DNA of 5,190 bases, taken from assembly GCA_012799155.1 (NCBI GenBank), contig JAAZLV010000119.1, positions 1-5,190 on the forward strand, read 5' to 3'. Position 1 is the stretch's first letter. Each line of letters opens with the position of its first letter. The notes beneath the pieces were generated by a model. That model was not told the origin of the DNA and did not search any database. It was given only the letters and a program-made list of their open reading frames with translations. The translations under genes were made by a program, and so were the position numbers. This DNA is from Bacteroidales bacterium (GTDB lineage Bacteria > Bacteroidota > Bacteroidia > Bacteroidales > Dysgonomonadaceae). Shown here one piece after another: positions 1-5,150 of this stretch.

Positions 1-154
1 ATAAAAACTGCGCAAATGTACAAAAAATGTGCAATTATTAAACAGATTGGAAGGAAATATGTTCTCACGAGGCTGTAATTTTACAGAAAATGCAGGAGAG
101 AGACCAAAAATGGCTGTTTCAATATGCAAATGAGATGGCTTTTTTTCATCCCAT

Positions 155-183
155 CCACTAACAATCGCCTTAGTTGGCTTTTT
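155..183 (+). terminator. Weak hairpin with T run, possible plus-strand terminator
   Basis: CCACTAA (155-161) can pair with TTAGTTGG (170-177) if one T is bulged, leaving an 8-nt loop. CTTTTT follows at 178-183. The stem is short (7 bp, four of them A-T), so termination would be weak. It could serve a plus-strand gene ending left of the window. Confidence 0.3.
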
Positions 184-208
184 ACTGCGTATTAATTCAG
201 TCGTAACT

Positions 209-283
209 GACTCTAATCTGGTTCGAATATATTAGAACCATATTAGAACCATATTAGAACCATATTAGAACGAGATTAGAACC
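209..283. repeat. Array of seven 11-bp units with an inversion point
   Basis: Five direct units of consensus ATATTAGAACC lie end to end at 229-239, 240-250, 251-261, 262-272 (last base G) and 273-283 (second base G, third A: AGATTAGAACC). Two further units read on the opposite strand abut them: 220-230 (ATATTCGAACC, one mismatch) and 209-219 (AGATTAGAGTC, partial). The switch in orientation creates a 20-bp near-palindrome at 220-239, with one mismatched pair. The 11-bp period is close to one helical turn, so identical sites would face the same side of the DNA. No spacer sequences exist between units, so this is not a CRISPR. Possible roles are a protein-binding array or a simple tandem expansion. 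Confidence 0.8.
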
Positions 284-312
284 AGTAGCGAAGTAAATAG
301 CTTGTTTCTTCC

Positions 313-347
313 AAAAAAAGCCATCTCATCTGATGTGATGAGACGGC
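313..347 (-). terminator. Rho-independent terminator of aqpZ
   Basis: Read on the minus strand, GCCGTCTCATC (347-337) pairs with GATGAGATGGC (330-320) around a 6-nt loop. This is an 11-bp stem with a single G-U pair. It is followed directly by seven T (319-313). The structure starts about 27 nt after the aqpZ stop codon, as expected for an intrinsic terminator of that gene. Confidence 0.85.
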
Positions 348-374
348 CTCCAGTTCAAATGTTGAGGTAGAGAT

Positions 375-1058
375 CTATGCAGTGGCACCCCTTGGTTCCA
401 CCGTGATATTGCGCCAAACGATGGCGGCGATGGCAGCACCCAGCATCGGTGCCAAAATGAAGAGCCAGAGCTGCGACAGGGCGGCTCCCCCCTCGAAGAG
501 TGCCGGGCCGATGCTGCGGGCAGGGTTTACCGATGTGCCGGTGATGGGGATACAGACAATGTGCACCAACACCAGTGCCAGTCCGATGGCCACACCGGCG
601 AACTGGTTCAGACCGTTCTTTGCTGTGACACCCAACACCACCAGTACGAAGATGAAGGTGAAGACCGCCTCGGCCACAAATGCGGTGGTCATCGCTCCCT
701 CGGCAAAGCCGTTGGCACCTGTCAGGGTGGTGGTGGAGCCGGAATCTTTGGCCAGGAACCAGAGAATGGCAGAGCCGATGATGGCACCGACGACCTGGAA
801 GATCATGTACATCACGGTATCTTTTCCGTTCATCCGGCCGGTGAGGAACAGTCCAAGCGTGATAGCCGGATTGATATGACATCCGGAGATGCTGCCGATG
901 GAGTAGGCCATGGCGACCACCGAGAGGCCAAAGGCGAAGGCTACCCCCAGGGTGCCCACTGAGTCGAAGGGCTGACCGGCCCCCGCGAATACGGCTGCTC
1001 CGCAGCCCATTAATACCAGTACCATGGTACCGATCATTTCTGCAACATACTTTTTCAT
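375..1058 (-). CDS. aqpZ: Aquaporin Z, water channel
   Basis: A 227-residue integral membrane protein of the MIP family, close in length to E. coli AqpZ (231). It forms a tetrameric inner-membrane channel for rapid water flow. Both pore motifs are present: NPA at residues 63-65 (in GCHINPAITLGL) and NPA at 178-180 (in TSVNPARS). The narrow-filter residues line up with those of water-selective AqpZ: F43, H166, T175 and R181, where the E. coli residues are F43, H174, T183 and R189. This argues against a glycerol facilitator. Six hydrophobic segments plus the two NPA half-helices can be seen. I chose the ATG at 1058 because MKKYVAEMIGT matches the family N-terminus. Upstream in-frame starts (ATG at 1085, TTG at 1127) would add an atypical tail. 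The gene appears monocistronic, divergent from the hydrolase gene, and closed by its own terminator. Confidence 0.95.
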   Translation of the reverse strand: MKKYVAEMIGTMVLVLMGCGAAVFAGAGQPFDSVGTLGVAFAFGLSVVAMAYSIGSISGCHINPAITLGLFLTGRMNGKDTVMYMIFQVVGAIIGSAILWFLAKDSGSTTTLTGANGFAEGAMTTAFVAEAVFTFIFVLVVLGVTAKNGLNQFAGVAIGLALVLVHIVCIPITGTSVNPARSIGPALFEGGAALSQLWLFILAPMLGAAIAAIVWRNITVEPRGATA

Positions 1059-1092
1059 GATTGTCTGTTTATTAAAGTAAAACATTTGAGTA

Positions 1093-1120
1093 CAAAGTAG
1101 TAAGAAATTTGCAGTTCCAA
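1093..1120 (-). promoter_or_regulatory. Possible aqpZ promoter, Bacteroidota type
   Basis: On the minus strand TTGG (1120-1117) and TACTTTG (1099-1093) are 17 nt apart. They resemble the Bacteroidota -33 TTTG and -7 TAnnTTTG elements, but the -7 box is one base short. Transcription would start near 1087 and give a leader of about 30 nt. The match is imperfect, so this is tentative. Confidence 0.3.
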
Positions 1121-1141
1121 CCAGCAATTCCGGGAGTATGT

Positions 1142-1162
1142 GGTTTTACTCTACATAAAACC
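1142..1162. promoter_or_regulatory. Inverted repeat in the aqpZ/hydrolase divergent spacer
   Basis: GGTTTTA (1142-1148) and TAAAACC (1156-1162) form a perfect 7-bp inverted repeat separated by 7 bp. It sits just upstream of the possible aqpZ promoter and about 140 bp before the hydrolase start. It could be a regulator-binding dyad serving either gene. Two phased direct repeats, GTGATAGCG and GTGATAACG (1169-1177, 1179-1187), lie beside it. Confidence 0.3.
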
Positions 1163-1304
1163 GACAGAGTGATAGCGTGTGATAACGGAAAACGATCTAT
1201 GAGCCCTTGGTCATGCAATTTATCAACACTCTTTTATCAATTTTTATGTGAAACCTGTTGAACATTTCGGGTCCCGTTTGTTATTAAGGATAGGTTTTTA
1301 CAAT

Positions 1305-2030
1305 ATGAGAGTCACATATATTTATCATAGCTGCTATCTGATCGAGTTCGGTTCCTTTTCGGTGATCTTTGACTACTACAAAGATGCAATCCGTGAAGAT
1401 GGCACCACTTGGGTCAACGATTACCTCCTCGGAAAGGAGGAGGATCTCTACGTGTTGTGCACACACTCCCATTCGGATCATTTCAATCCGGAGATACTCA
1501 CCTGGAAAGAACGGAAAAAGAACATCACCTACATCTTTTCGCATGATCTGCTCAGTACCGGAAAGAGTGCAGGTGCCGATGCCGTCTATCTCAGGAAGGA
1601 AGAGCGGTACAGCGACCGGCATATCAGGTTGAAAGCATTCGGTTCCACCGATGAAGGGGGATCGTTCCTGTTGGAGTGGAACAACCTTCGGATCTTCCAT
1701 GCCGGTGACCTCAACAACTGGCACTGGAACGAGGAGGTCGCAAAAGAGGAGTCACTTAGTTACGAGAACAATTTCCTCTGTGAGCTGGAACTTCTGGCGG
1801 AAGAGAGCGACCGGCTCGACCTGGTGATGTTCCCGGTTGATCCCCGCCTGGGAAGCGATTACATGAAGGGAGCATCACAGTTTATCTCCAGGATAGGTGT
1901 CCGTTATTTCCTGCCCATGCACTTCGGGGAGCAATATGAGAAGGCGAACCGGTTTGCGACTGAGGCTGAACGAAACGGTGTCGTCTATCTCCCGCTGAGC
2001 CATCCGGGGCAATCGTTCGACCTGGAATAA
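1305..2030 (+). CDS. MBL-fold metal-dependent hydrolase, UlaG-like
   Basis: A 241-residue soluble protein of the metallo-beta-lactamase fold, in the broad UlaG-like group. The N-terminal strand MRVTYIYHSCYLIEF is typical of that group. The metal motif HSHSDH is at residues 54-59 (H54, H56, D58, H59). HAGD at 132-135 supplies the expected bridging aspartate (D135), and H206 in PMHFG is the likely last ligand. FPVDPRLG (176-183) fits the family loop before the final strand. The substrate cannot be read from the sequence. It lacks the look of glyoxalase II, since no HAGH-type C-terminal domain is evident. I chose the ATG at 1305; a GTG at 1248 would add 19 residues before the conserved first strand. 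AAGGA lies about 14 nt upstream, too far to be a convincing ribosome site. The VOC gene follows after 56 nt on the same strand. Confidence 0.88.
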   Translation: MRVTYIYHSCYLIEFGSFSVIFDYYKDAIREDGTTWVNDYLLGKEEDLYVLCTHSHSDHFNPEILTWKERKKNITYIFSHDLLSTGKSAGADAVYLRKEERYSDRHIRLKAFGSTDEGGSFLLEWNNLRIFHAGDLNNWHWNEEVAKEESLSYENNFLCELELLAEESDRLDLVMFPVDPRLGSDYMKGASQFISRIGVRYFLPMHFGEQYEKANRFATEAERNGVVYLPLSHPGQSFDLE

Positions 2031-2086
2031 CGGTTATCCCCCTCAACCCTTTTTCAATCGTAATCAATCATTTCAATCAAATAAAT

Positions 2087-2467
2087 ATGGAAGTAAAGGC
2101 AAGATTTGACCACTACAACATCAACGTATTCGATCTCGAAAAGAGCATGGCATTCTACGACAAGGCATTGGGCCTGAAGGAGGTGAGGCGTAAAGAGGCT
2201 TCCGATGGCTCTTTTATCCTTGTGTACCTCGGCGACGGTGTTACCGGCTTCACCCTGGAGCTCACCTGGCTGCGCGACTGGGATAGGCCCTACAACATGG
2301 GCGACAACGAGCAGCATCTCTGCATGCGGGTGGAGGGTGATTACGATCAGATGCGCGCCTACCATAAGGAGATGGGAGCCGTCTGCTACGAGAACCAGGA
2401 GATGGGGTTATATTTCATCATCGATCCCGACGGATATTGGATAGAAGTATTACCTTTGAAGAAATAA
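2087..2467 (+). CDS. Glyoxalase/VOC-fold protein, lactoylglutathione lyase-like
   Basis: A 126-residue protein with the two beta-alpha-beta-beta-beta modules of the vicinal oxygen chelate fold. Glyoxalase I of this type turns the hemithioacetal of methylglyoxal and a thiol into a D-lactoyl thioester. The four expected metal ligands are present and well spaced: H9 (FDHYNINV), E58 (FTLELTW), H77 (EQHLCMRV) and E120 (WIEVLP). In E. coli GloA they are H5, E56, H74 and E122. The segment ELTW..RPYNMG..EQH resembles the GloA region between its second and third ligands. Glutathione is uncommon in Bacteroidota, so the thiol cofactor, and even the exact substrate, is uncertain. The ATG follows an A/T-rich leader without a Shine-Dalgarno site, as is usual in this phylum. 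The stop codon is 9 nt before ispG, so co-transcription is likely. Confidence 0.85.
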   Translation: MEVKARFDHYNINVFDLEKSMAFYDKALGLKEVRRKEASDGSFILVYLGDGVTGFTLELTWLRDWDRPYNMGDNEQHLCMRVEGDYDQMRAYHKEMGAVCYENQEMGLYFIIDPDGYWIEVLPLKK

Positions 2468-2476
2468 AGGAAACGA

Positions 2477-4327
2477 ATGGATTTTTTCAATTACAAACGT
2501 CGTCCCACGGTCGATGTACCTGTGGGGAGCATTACCATGGGGGGGAACTTTCCGGTGGTTGTGCAGACGATGACCAACACCGATACACGCGATACCGAGG
2601 GCAGCGTAGCCCAGTGCGAGCGGATCATAGCCGCCGGTGCCGACCTGATACGGCTCACCACACAGGGAGTCCGTGAAGCGGATAACCTGCGCAACATCCA
2701 CCGGGAGCTGCGTGAGAAGGGGTATGATACCCCTCTTTCGGCCGATATCCACTTCAATCCCCGTGCTGCCCTGGTGGCGGCAACGGTGGCCGAGAAGGTG
2801 CGCATCAACCCGGGGAACTTCGTCGACAAGCAGAAGACCTTTGCCGAACTGGAGTACACTGAAGAGGAGTATGCACGGGAGATGGATAAGATTCGAGCCC
2901 AAGTGGTACCCTTCCTGAATGTCTGCAAGGAGCATGGTACCGCCGTACGCATCGGTGTGAACCACGGCTCCCTCTCCGACAGGATCATGAGTCGATATGG
3001 CGATACCCCCGAGGGGATGGTGGAGTCCTGCATGGAGTACCTGCGTATCGCCGTGGAGGAGGGATTCAACGATATCGTGATCTCTATGAAAGCTTCCAAC
3101 ACGTTGCTGATGACCAAGGCAGTGCGACTGCTGGTGGATCGTATGGACCAGGAAGATATTCACTTCCCGCTGCACCTTGGAGTAACTGAGGCGGGCGATG
3201 GGGAGGATGGCCGGATGAAGTCGGCCGTGGGCATCGGTGCCCTGCTGAGCGACGGATTGGGAGATACCATCCGGGTGTCGCTGAGCGAAGATCCCGAGGC
3301 GGAGGTGCCCGTAGCACGCAAGCTGGTGAACTATGTGATGCAACGCCAGGGACACAGCGCCATTGAGGGCACTACCTATCCCGGTTTCTCCCCTTTCTCC
3401 ACCGACAGGCGGGAGACCGAAGCGGTTTGGAACATCGGCGGGGAGCACTTGCCGGTAGTGATCTCCGACAGGAGCCACATAAACGATATGACCATCAATC
3501 CCCATTTTATACCCGACTATATCTATGTGGGGAGCAGCGTTCCGGAAAATTTCCCTAAGGGGATGAAGTCGATCGTCGATTTTCCCGCCTGGGAGGAGCG
3601 GATCGATAATTTCCCGCTCTTCACGGTAAATAATATGACAGGGATGGGCGGTTGCAACGCACCGGTCAAGTTCCTGCGAATCTCATATCCTGAGCTGAAT
3701 GAAGTGGTGCTGGCACAGATCAAAGCCGACAAGAAGGTAGTGTTGATCCTGACCACCGATCATCAGAACGGTGTGGGGGAGCAGAGGGCATTCTTCCACG
3801 CACTGCTCAATGCGGACTGTCGCGTGCCGGTGGTGCTGCAGCGTAGTTATAGCGAGAATGATCCCGAAGATATCATGATCAAGGGGGGTGTCGATTTCGG
3901 TACGGTATTGCTTGATGGTTTCGGCAACGGCATCATGCTCAGCAACGAGGGGAGCATCGCCATCACCGACCTGGATAACTATGCCTTTGGCCTGTTGCAG
4001 GCGGCCCGCGTGCGTACCAGCAAGGCCGAGTTCATCTCCTGCCCCAGCTGTGGGCGGACACTCTTCGACCTGCAGACCACCGTGGCACTGGTGAAGAAGC
4101 ACTTCTCCCACCTCAAGCATCTCAAGATTGGGGTGATGGGCTGCATTGTCAACGGACCCGGTGAGATGGCCGACGCCGACTACGGATACGTGGGTGCCGA
4201 GCATGGCAAGATATCGCTCTACCGGCGCAAGGAGCTGGTGGAGAAGAATATTCCACAGGCGGAGGCGGTGGAACATCTGATCCAGCTGATCAAGGATCAC
4301 GGCGACTGGACCGATCCGGAAGAATAA
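2477..4327 (+). CDS. ispG: 4-hydroxy-3-methylbut-2-enyl diphosphate synthase, long form
   Basis: IspG (GcpE) is the 4Fe-4S enzyme that reductively opens MEcPP to HMBPP, the penultimate step of the MEP isoprenoid pathway in the cytosol. At 616 residues it is far longer than E. coli IspG (372). It matches the long three-domain form known from Bacteroidota, Chlamydiae and plants. The TIM barrel spans about 1-285, with QTMTNTDTRDT (30-40), ADIHFN (89-94), RINPGN (109-114), RIGVNHGSL (158-166) and a DTIRVSLSEDP strand (263-273). An inserted domain fills roughly 285-510. The iron-sulfur domain follows: C522 and C525 (SCPSCGRT), C556 (GCIVNGPGE) and E563, all four cluster ligands in correct spacing. 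The ATG at 2477 is preceded by AAAGGAAA, a modest ribosome site, 9 nt after the VOC stop. No frameshift or missing key residue is seen. Confidence 0.97.
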   Translation: MDFFNYKRRPTVDVPVGSITMGGNFPVVVQTMTNTDTRDTEGSVAQCERIIAAGADLIRLTTQGVREADNLRNIHRELREKGYDTPLSADIHFNPRAALVAATVAEKVRINPGNFVDKQKTFAELEYTEEEYAREMDKIRAQVVPFLNVCKEHGTAVRIGVNHGSLSDRIMSRYGDTPEGMVESCMEYLRIAVEEGFNDIVISMKASNTLLMTKAVRLLVDRMDQEDIHFPLHLGVTEAGDGEDGRMKSAVGIGALLSDGLGDTIRVSLSEDPEAEVPVARKLVNYVMQRQGHSAIEGTTYPGFSPFSTDRRETEAVWNIGGEHLPVVISDRSHINDMTINPHFIPDYIYVGSSVPENFPKGMKSIVDFPAWEERIDNFPLFTVNNMTGMGGCNAPVKFLRISYPELNEVVLAQIKADKKVVLILTTDHQNGVGEQRAFFHALLNADCRVPVVLQRSYSENDPEDIMIKGGVDFGTVLLDGFGNGIMLSNEGSIAITDLDNYAFGLLQAARVRTSKAEFISCPSCGRTLFDLQTTVALVKKHFSHLKHLKIGVMGCIVNGPGEMADADYGYVGAEHGKISLYRRKELVEKNIPQAEAVEHLIQLIKDHGDWTDPEE

Positions 4328-4337
4328 CCAAAAAAGT

Positions 4338-4364
4338 AGAGGGCTGCCCATTTGGCAGCCCTCT
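4338..4364. terminator. Bidirectional hairpin terminator between ispG and osmC gene
   Basis: AGAGGGCTGCC (4338-4348) and GGCAGCCCTCT (4354-4364) form a perfect 11-bp GC-rich stem with a CATTT loop. On the minus strand, ACTTTTTTGG follows, giving six T at 4335-4330, so it is a strong terminator for the osmC-type gene. On the plus strand only CTCAATTTAAAA follows, so ispG termination depends mainly on the stem. It lies 10 nt after the ispG stop and 20 nt beyond the osmC stop. Confidence 0.88.
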
Positions 4365-4384
4365 CTCAATTTAAAAGGTTGAAC

Positions 4385-4819
4385 TTATTTCAACTTGATA
4401 TGTACCGGAGTGGGGTTGTTCAGATTGTCGCTCACGGGGCAGCGTGACTCAACCACCTCAAGCCACTTCTCGAGCGTTGCGCGGTCGGCATCCGTATCGG
4501 GGTTGATTACCACGTCGATCTCCTTATAGCCTGCCCTGTCGCTGGTCTCCTTTCCAAACAGCTTGTCCGGGTTCAACCTGCCCGCCAATTCTATCTCTAA
4601 TCCCCGCAGGTTGATGTTCAACTCACGTGCCACCACGTGACACATCACGTTGAGGCATCCGGAGAGAGCTGCCAGCAAGTATTCCACCGGATTGGCTCCG
4701 TCGTTGGTACCACCCAGATCGGCCGGTTCATCTATGATCATTTGAAACGTGCGGGCTTTCACCACCGTCTTTGTTGGATTCTCCCTGTACGCTTTCACGC
4801 TAAAACTAATGTCTGCCAT
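4385..4819 (-). CDS. OsmC-family protein, likely peroxide-reducing
   Basis: A 144-residue OsmC/Ohr superfamily protein. Characterised members are cytosolic dimers that reduce organic peroxides with a pair of cysteines. The first cysteine, C55, is in the helix AALSGCLNVM, and the second, C127, is in ESRCPVSDNL; both match the catalytic pair. E47 in NPVEYLLAAL is the conserved helix glutamate. The C-terminal NNPTPVHIKL is a family hallmark. Another cysteine, C60, lies five residues after C55. The sequence fits the general OsmC-like group rather than Ohr, so peroxidase activity is likely but not proven. The ATG at 4819 gives the usual N-terminus. The gene is convergent with ispG and has its own Bacteroidota-type promoter about 75 nt upstream. 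Confidence 0.92.
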   Translation of the reverse strand: MADISFSVKAYRENPTKTVVKARTFQMIIDEPADLGGTNDGANPVEYLLAALSGCLNVMCHVVARELNINLRGLEIELAGRLNPDKLFGKETSDRAGYKEIDVVINPDTDADRATLEKWLEVVESRCPVSDNLNNPTPVHIKLK

Positions 4820-4894
4820 AAATATTCTGTTAAATTAATTTGAGTTATGCGGCGCATTCCAATTTCTTGCGAAACATGAGTGTTAATTCTGATG

Positions 4895-4925
4895 CAAAGG
4901 TATAGATCCAGTTTTGACACTGAAA
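4895..4925 (-). promoter_or_regulatory. Promoter of the osmC-type gene, Bacteroidota type
   Basis: On the minus strand TACCTTTG (4902-4895) is an exact match to the Bacteroidota -7 consensus TAnnTTTG. TTTC (4925-4922) lies 19 nt upstream and differs by one base from the -33 TTTG element. Transcription would start near 4888, giving a 5' leader of about 70 nt. The spacer contains the small dyad CAGT-N6-ACTG (4909-4922). Confidence 0.6.
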
Positions 4926-4928
4926 TAA

Positions 4929-4950
4929 CACAAATGTGGTATTTTCCACA
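4929..4950. promoter_or_regulatory. TGTGG/CCACA dyad upstream of the osmC promoter
   Basis: TGTGG (4935-4939) and CCACA (4946-4950) form a perfect inverted repeat around TATTTT. A third half-site, CACA (4929-4932), makes a second dyad, CACAAATGTG. The group sits immediately upstream of the -33 element of the osmC-type gene, a usual place for an activator site. No regulator can be named. Confidence 0.3.
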
Positions 4951-4992
4951 CCCTCAATAAACGCCATTGCGATATTTAAATTTATCCGCATG

Positions 4993-5010
4993 TGATTTAA
5001 AGAGAAATCA
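4993..5010. promoter_or_regulatory. TGATTT-N6-AAATCA dyad before the tRNA promoter
   Basis: A perfect 6-bp inverted repeat with a 6-bp spacer (AAAGAG) ends one base before the TTTG element of the tRNA promoter. It may be a regulator site or part of an AT-rich upstream promoter element. Only the symmetry and the position support it. Confidence 0.25.
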
Positions 5011-5042
5011 TTTGGATTTTTCCTCAAAAAACTGTAATATTG
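5011..5042 (+). promoter_or_regulatory. Probable promoter of the CAT tRNA gene
   Basis: TTTG (5011-5014) and TAATATTG (5035-5042) are 20 nt apart. They match the Bacteroidota -33 TTTG and -7 TAnnTTTG elements with one mismatch. Transcription would start near 5048-5050, about 28 nt before the mature tRNA, and would place a short hairpin (5050-5071) in the precursor leader. Confidence 0.5.
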
Positions 5043-5049
5043 CACCCGC

Positions 5050-5071
5050 TTTTGGTCTCCGCTGACCAAAA
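5050..5071 (+). other. Hairpin in the tRNA precursor leader
   Basis: TTTTGGTC (5050-5057) and GACCAAAA (5064-5071) form a perfect 8-bp stem with the loop TCCGCT. It lies between the tRNA promoter and the mature 5' end, 5 nt before it. GGTC in the stem equals the first four bases of the tRNA, and GACC could compete for pairing with that acceptor strand. Confidence 0.5.
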
Positions 5072-5076
5072 ACAAA

Positions 5077-5150
5077 GGTCCCATAGCTCAGTCGGTTAGA
5101 GCACCTGACTCATAATCAGGGAGTCCTTGGTTCAAGCCCAAGTGGGACCA
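5077..5150 (+). tRNA. tRNA with CAT anticodon, Ile2 (or elongator Met)
   Basis: A complete 74-nt cloverleaf. The acceptor stem is GGTCCCA (5077-5083) with TGGGACC (5143-5149) and discriminator A5150. The D stem is GCTC/GAGC, the anticodon stem CCTGA/TCAGG with loop CTCATAA and anticodon CAT at 5111-5113, and the T stem CTTGG/CCAAG with loop TTCAAGC. CCA is not encoded and must be added later. The 1-72 pair is a normal G-C, and the anticodon stem lacks three G-C pairs, so it is not the initiator. The pairs C4-G69 and C5-G68 match the features by which E. coli TilS recognises Ile2, where C34 becomes lysidine and reads AUA. E. coli elongator Met has other bases there. I favour Ile2 but cannot exclude Met. 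The downstream flank has six T (5179-5184) after only a poor stem. Confidence 0.95.

Larger units (their letters stand above)
131..328. repeat. 16-bp inverted repeat enclosing a 198-bp segment
   Basis: TGAGATGGCTTTTTTT at 131-146 has its exact reverse complement, AAAAAAAGCCATCTCA, at 313-328. The interval between the arms is 166 bp and contains the 11-bp repeat array. The right arm is also the 3' half of the aqpZ terminator stem plus its U tract as read on the minus strand. The left arm has no local partner to complete such a hairpin. Beyond the 16 bp the match ends abruptly on both sides, and I see no target-site duplication next to the arms. It could be a small non-autonomous element, a duplicated and inverted terminator half, or a long-range hairpin. 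The repeat itself is certain; its meaning is not. Confidence 0.7.
1..374. other. Gene-free AT-rich spacer at left edge
   Basis: No convincing coding region is visible. From left to right it holds: a short dyad CTGTAATTTTACAG (73-86); a 24-codon ORF (59-133) judged too weak to call; the left arm of a 16-bp inverted repeat (131-146); a weak plus-strand hairpin followed by five T (155-183); an array of 11-bp repeats (209-283); and the aqpZ terminator (313-347), which contains the right arm of the inverted repeat. The gene to the left lies outside the window, so its orientation is unknown. The weak hairpin at 155-183 could end a plus-strand transcript coming from it. Confidence 0.7.

Noticed and set aside
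59..133. 24-codon ORF (MFSRGCNFTENAG...) preceded by AAGGA
   Set aside because: Very short, no recognisable family, the AAGGA is only 3 nt from the ATG, and nothing else supports coding. Its stop codon happens to overlap the left inverted-repeat arm.
209..283. Repeat array considered as a CRISPR
   Set aside because: The units are 11 bp and contiguous with no unique spacers, some are inverted, and no cas gene is present.
1059..1127. Upstream starts for aqpZ (ATG at 1085, TTG at 1127)
   Set aside because: They add 9 or 23 atypical residues before the family N-terminus, and would overlap the possible promoter.
1248..1304. GTG start extending the MBL hydrolase by 19 residues
   Set aside because: The added residues precede the conserved first strand and show no family similarity; the ATG at 1305 fits the family N-terminus.
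2450..3505. 351-residue open frame antisense to ispG
   Set aside because: It lies opposite the well-supported ispG, has no recognisable domain, and is explained by the GC-rich codon pattern of ispG.
3683..4369. 228-residue open frame antisense to the 3' end of ispG
   Set aside because: It is a shadow of the conserved IspG iron-sulfur domain and runs through the terminator hairpin; no family is recognisable.
4845..5084. 79-residue minus-strand ORF between the osmC-type gene and the tRNA
   Set aside because: It starts inside the tRNA gene, crosses both candidate promoters, and has no recognisable family or coding bias.
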